A DNA stretch of 6,537 nt from Gammaproteobacteria bacterium (lineage in GTDB: Bacteria; Pseudomonadota; Gammaproteobacteria; GRL18): NCBI GenBank assembly GCA_030632625.1, contig DAOVUK010000192.1, positions 1-6,537 of the forward strand, in the 5' to 3' direction. Below the pieces are notes generated by a model. It did no database searches and was not told the origin of the DNA. It saw only the letters and a program-made list of their open reading frames with translations. This document shows positions 5,282-6,537 of this stretch, piece after piece (positions within the stretch are counted from its first letter, which is position 1; the number at the start of each line of letters is the position of its first letter). Both the position numbers and the translations under genes were made by a program.

Positions 5282-6385
5282 TTAACCAAATAAAATCTCA
5301 GACCTAAATTTTCCATCCCATGCAGCACGCTGAAGCTTACCAGCAACGCTATCCTTTAGTGGATGAGCTTTGACCAGGTTCAATAAGTGCCGTCTGATGG
5401 TGGCTAAATTTCTTGCACCATCTTCTGCATATATTTGGCATTCATCTTCCCTAAAGGTCACATCCAGCACCCAATGCTGGCTATTTTCTATAGCCCAGTG
5501 GCGGCGGATATAGCCTGCTACATTGCAGACATTATCTGCTAATGAGGTAATGTAGTAAGAGGTTTCCTGTTGGATCTTCTCTTTGATGGTACGAGTGCGT
5601 TGTACTTCGATTACAGCATGGCTCTGTTTGAATTTTTTTCCTTCACTTAGCCAGTCAGTAATTACTAACCTTCTATATTGACGCTCATTGATCCGGCCAT
5701 GTTCACCATCAACTTCATTATAACAATTATCCTCAAACAACTCAGGTTCATCTCTGTCTGTTTTATGAAAAAAGGCCTTAATTTCATTTAATAAATTCTT
5801 TTGGTTCTCTTTAACCTGAAGGACGTAATCACCTTCTCCATCAATCACAACGTCAGATGTTTTTGTTTGACAGTGCATGGCATCCGCAGTGATCACTGAG
5901 CCTTTTATATCCATACACTCCAGCATGGATTGCATAACAGGAATTTCATTGGTTTTATCACTGGTTTCTTTTTGATACAGTATAAAACCACTCTCAACCA
6001 CCATGGCCGTCATGAGTTGTAAGGCGTTCGTTTTGTCACCATGCCTTGAGCCTCGTAAGACCTTGCCATCAAAGGCAATATGTTCTTTACCTTCTTGTTC
6101 TCTTATATGATTAACACCTTGTAAAAAACAATTTACAAAGCAATCTGATTTTATGCCTCGGATAATTCGTCCAATTGAATGGCGGGTGGGTATGCCATTA
6201 GCAAAGGGACGATACTGTCTTAACCAGTCTATCTGGGCTTCACCAAAAATATTGATCGCCTTCCATCCTGTTGCTCCGCAAAGGATGGCAACCATTGTAA
6301 GAAAGACAATATCAGCAAGGTCGTATTCAAGATTGATATCTTTTCTTTGATCAGTGAGTGATTCTATTTGCTCTAAAAGAAACAT
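5282..6385 (-). CDS. ISAs1-family DDE transposase
   Basis: The full-length 367-residue product catalyses cut-and-paste movement of its own element. An N-terminal helical domain typical of the family (about 10-95: DLADIVFLTMVAILCGATGW, IPTRHSIGRIIRGI) precedes an RNase H-fold catalytic core. Likely catalytic residues are D106 in AFDGKVLRGS, D168 in ITADAMHCQ and E300 in HWAIENSQHWVLDVTFREDEC. The VKENQKNL segment (191-198) between the second D and the E is also family-typical. There is no internal stop or frameshift, so it may be active. The ATG at 6385 is preceded on the minus strand by GGGT about eight bases away, a weak ribosome site. It is transcribed towards recA, and the terminator at 4994-5040 lies between the two genes. 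Confidence 0.95.
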   Translation of the reverse strand: MFLLEQIESLTDQRKDINLEYDLADIVFLTMVAILCGATGWKAINIFGEAQIDWLRQYRPFANGIPTRHSIGRIIRGIKSDCFVNCFLQGVNHIREQEGKEHIAFDGKVLRGSRHGDKTNALQLMTAMVVESGFILYQKETSDKTNEIPVMQSMLECMDIKGSVITADAMHCQTKTSDVVIDGEGDYVLQVKENQKNLLNEIKAFFHKTDRDEPELFEDNCYNEVDGEHGRINERQYRRLVITDWLSEGKKFKQSHAVIEVQRTRTIKEKIQQETSYYITSLADNVCNVAGYIRRHWAIENSQHWVLDVTFREDECQIYAEDGARNLATIRRHLLNLVKAHPLKDSVAGKLQRAAWDGKFRSEILFG

Positions 6386-6502
6386 ATTCAGTACCCATTA
6401 TTTTGTTTATTGAGATACTGATCTGATCTTCAAAAGAGAAAATAGTTCAATCATTTTAAACTTTTATTGAAATTAATTTTTAACATATTGATTTATATTA
6501 TA
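6386..6502 (-). other. Non-coding upstream end of the insertion sequence
   Basis: This AT-rich stretch lies between the transposase start and the right inverted repeat. It should hold the transposase promoter, but I find no pair of -35 and -10 boxes good enough to name. Confidence 0.4.
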
Positions 6503-6521
6503 AAAGCATGCTCCCGCCCTG
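6503..6521 (-). repeat. Right terminal inverted repeat of the ISAs1-type element
   Basis: Reads CAGGGCGGGAGCATGCTTT inward on the minus strand. It differs from the left end at four of 19 positions and lies on the 5' side of the transposase gene. Confidence 0.75.
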
Positions 6522-6537
6522 AACGTCTGTTTCTTTG

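Larger units (their letters stand above)
5254..6521 (-). mobile_element. Insertion sequence of the ISAs1 family, apparently complete
   Basis: A 1268-base element bounded by imperfect inverted repeats (CAGGGTGGGATTATACTTT on the left; CAGGGCGGGAGCATGCTTT reading inward from the right, 15 of 19 matching). It carries one full-length DDE transposase on the minus strand. Size, gene organisation and CAGGG ends fit ISAs1-family elements. That family usually makes target duplications of 8-10 bases, but none is visible: the left flank ends ATGTTCAACT and the right begins AACGTCTGTT. Only 16 bases of right flank are in the window. Confidence 0.85.

Overview
The window looks like chromosomal DNA from an AT-leaning gammaproteobacterium. 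RecA, the PncC-type amidohydrolase directly upstream of it, and the YjjV-like TatD protein all resemble gammaproteobacterial homologues as I remember them. A closer taxonomic placement is not possible from this sequence alone. Most of the window is ordinary housekeeping sequence. I see no CRISPR array, tRNA, rRNA, phage module or recognisable defence system.

Layout, left to right. Positions 2-208 hold the C-terminal end of a DUF4197-type protein whose reading frame is broken by an internal TAA. Next come a YjjV-like TatD-family metal hydrolase (264-1121) and, overlapping its stop, a probably exported beta-propeller-like protein of unknown function (1114-1989). These three run in the same direction and may form one transcription unit. 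After a gap of about 220 bases with a candidate promoter, a hairpin and a 25-codon upstream ORF lies a single-domain PilZ protein (2208-2507), a probable c-di-GMP receptor. It converges on a Pro/Gln-rich protein of unknown function on the minus strand (2631-3101), which is divergent from pncC (3189-3710). recA (3885-4919) follows, with its own strong sigma70-type promoter at 3729-3757 just past the pncC stop.

Downstream of recA are two hairpins, the second a good intrinsic terminator. Then comes about 210 bases of unassigned sequence and a nearly complete view of an ISAs1-family insertion sequence (5254-6521). It has imperfect terminal inverted repeats and an intact DDE transposase on the minus strand, but no obvious target-site duplication. 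recX, which often follows recA, is not in the visible sequence.

The most notable non-gene signal is a recurring pattern of short tandem duplications with a period of 14-15 bases at four separate places. Two are in-frame inside genes (tatD, pncC), one covers the end of the minus-strand gene, and one lies in the recA leader. The recA upstream region also lacks the classical enterobacterial LexA operator (CTGT-N8-ACAG).
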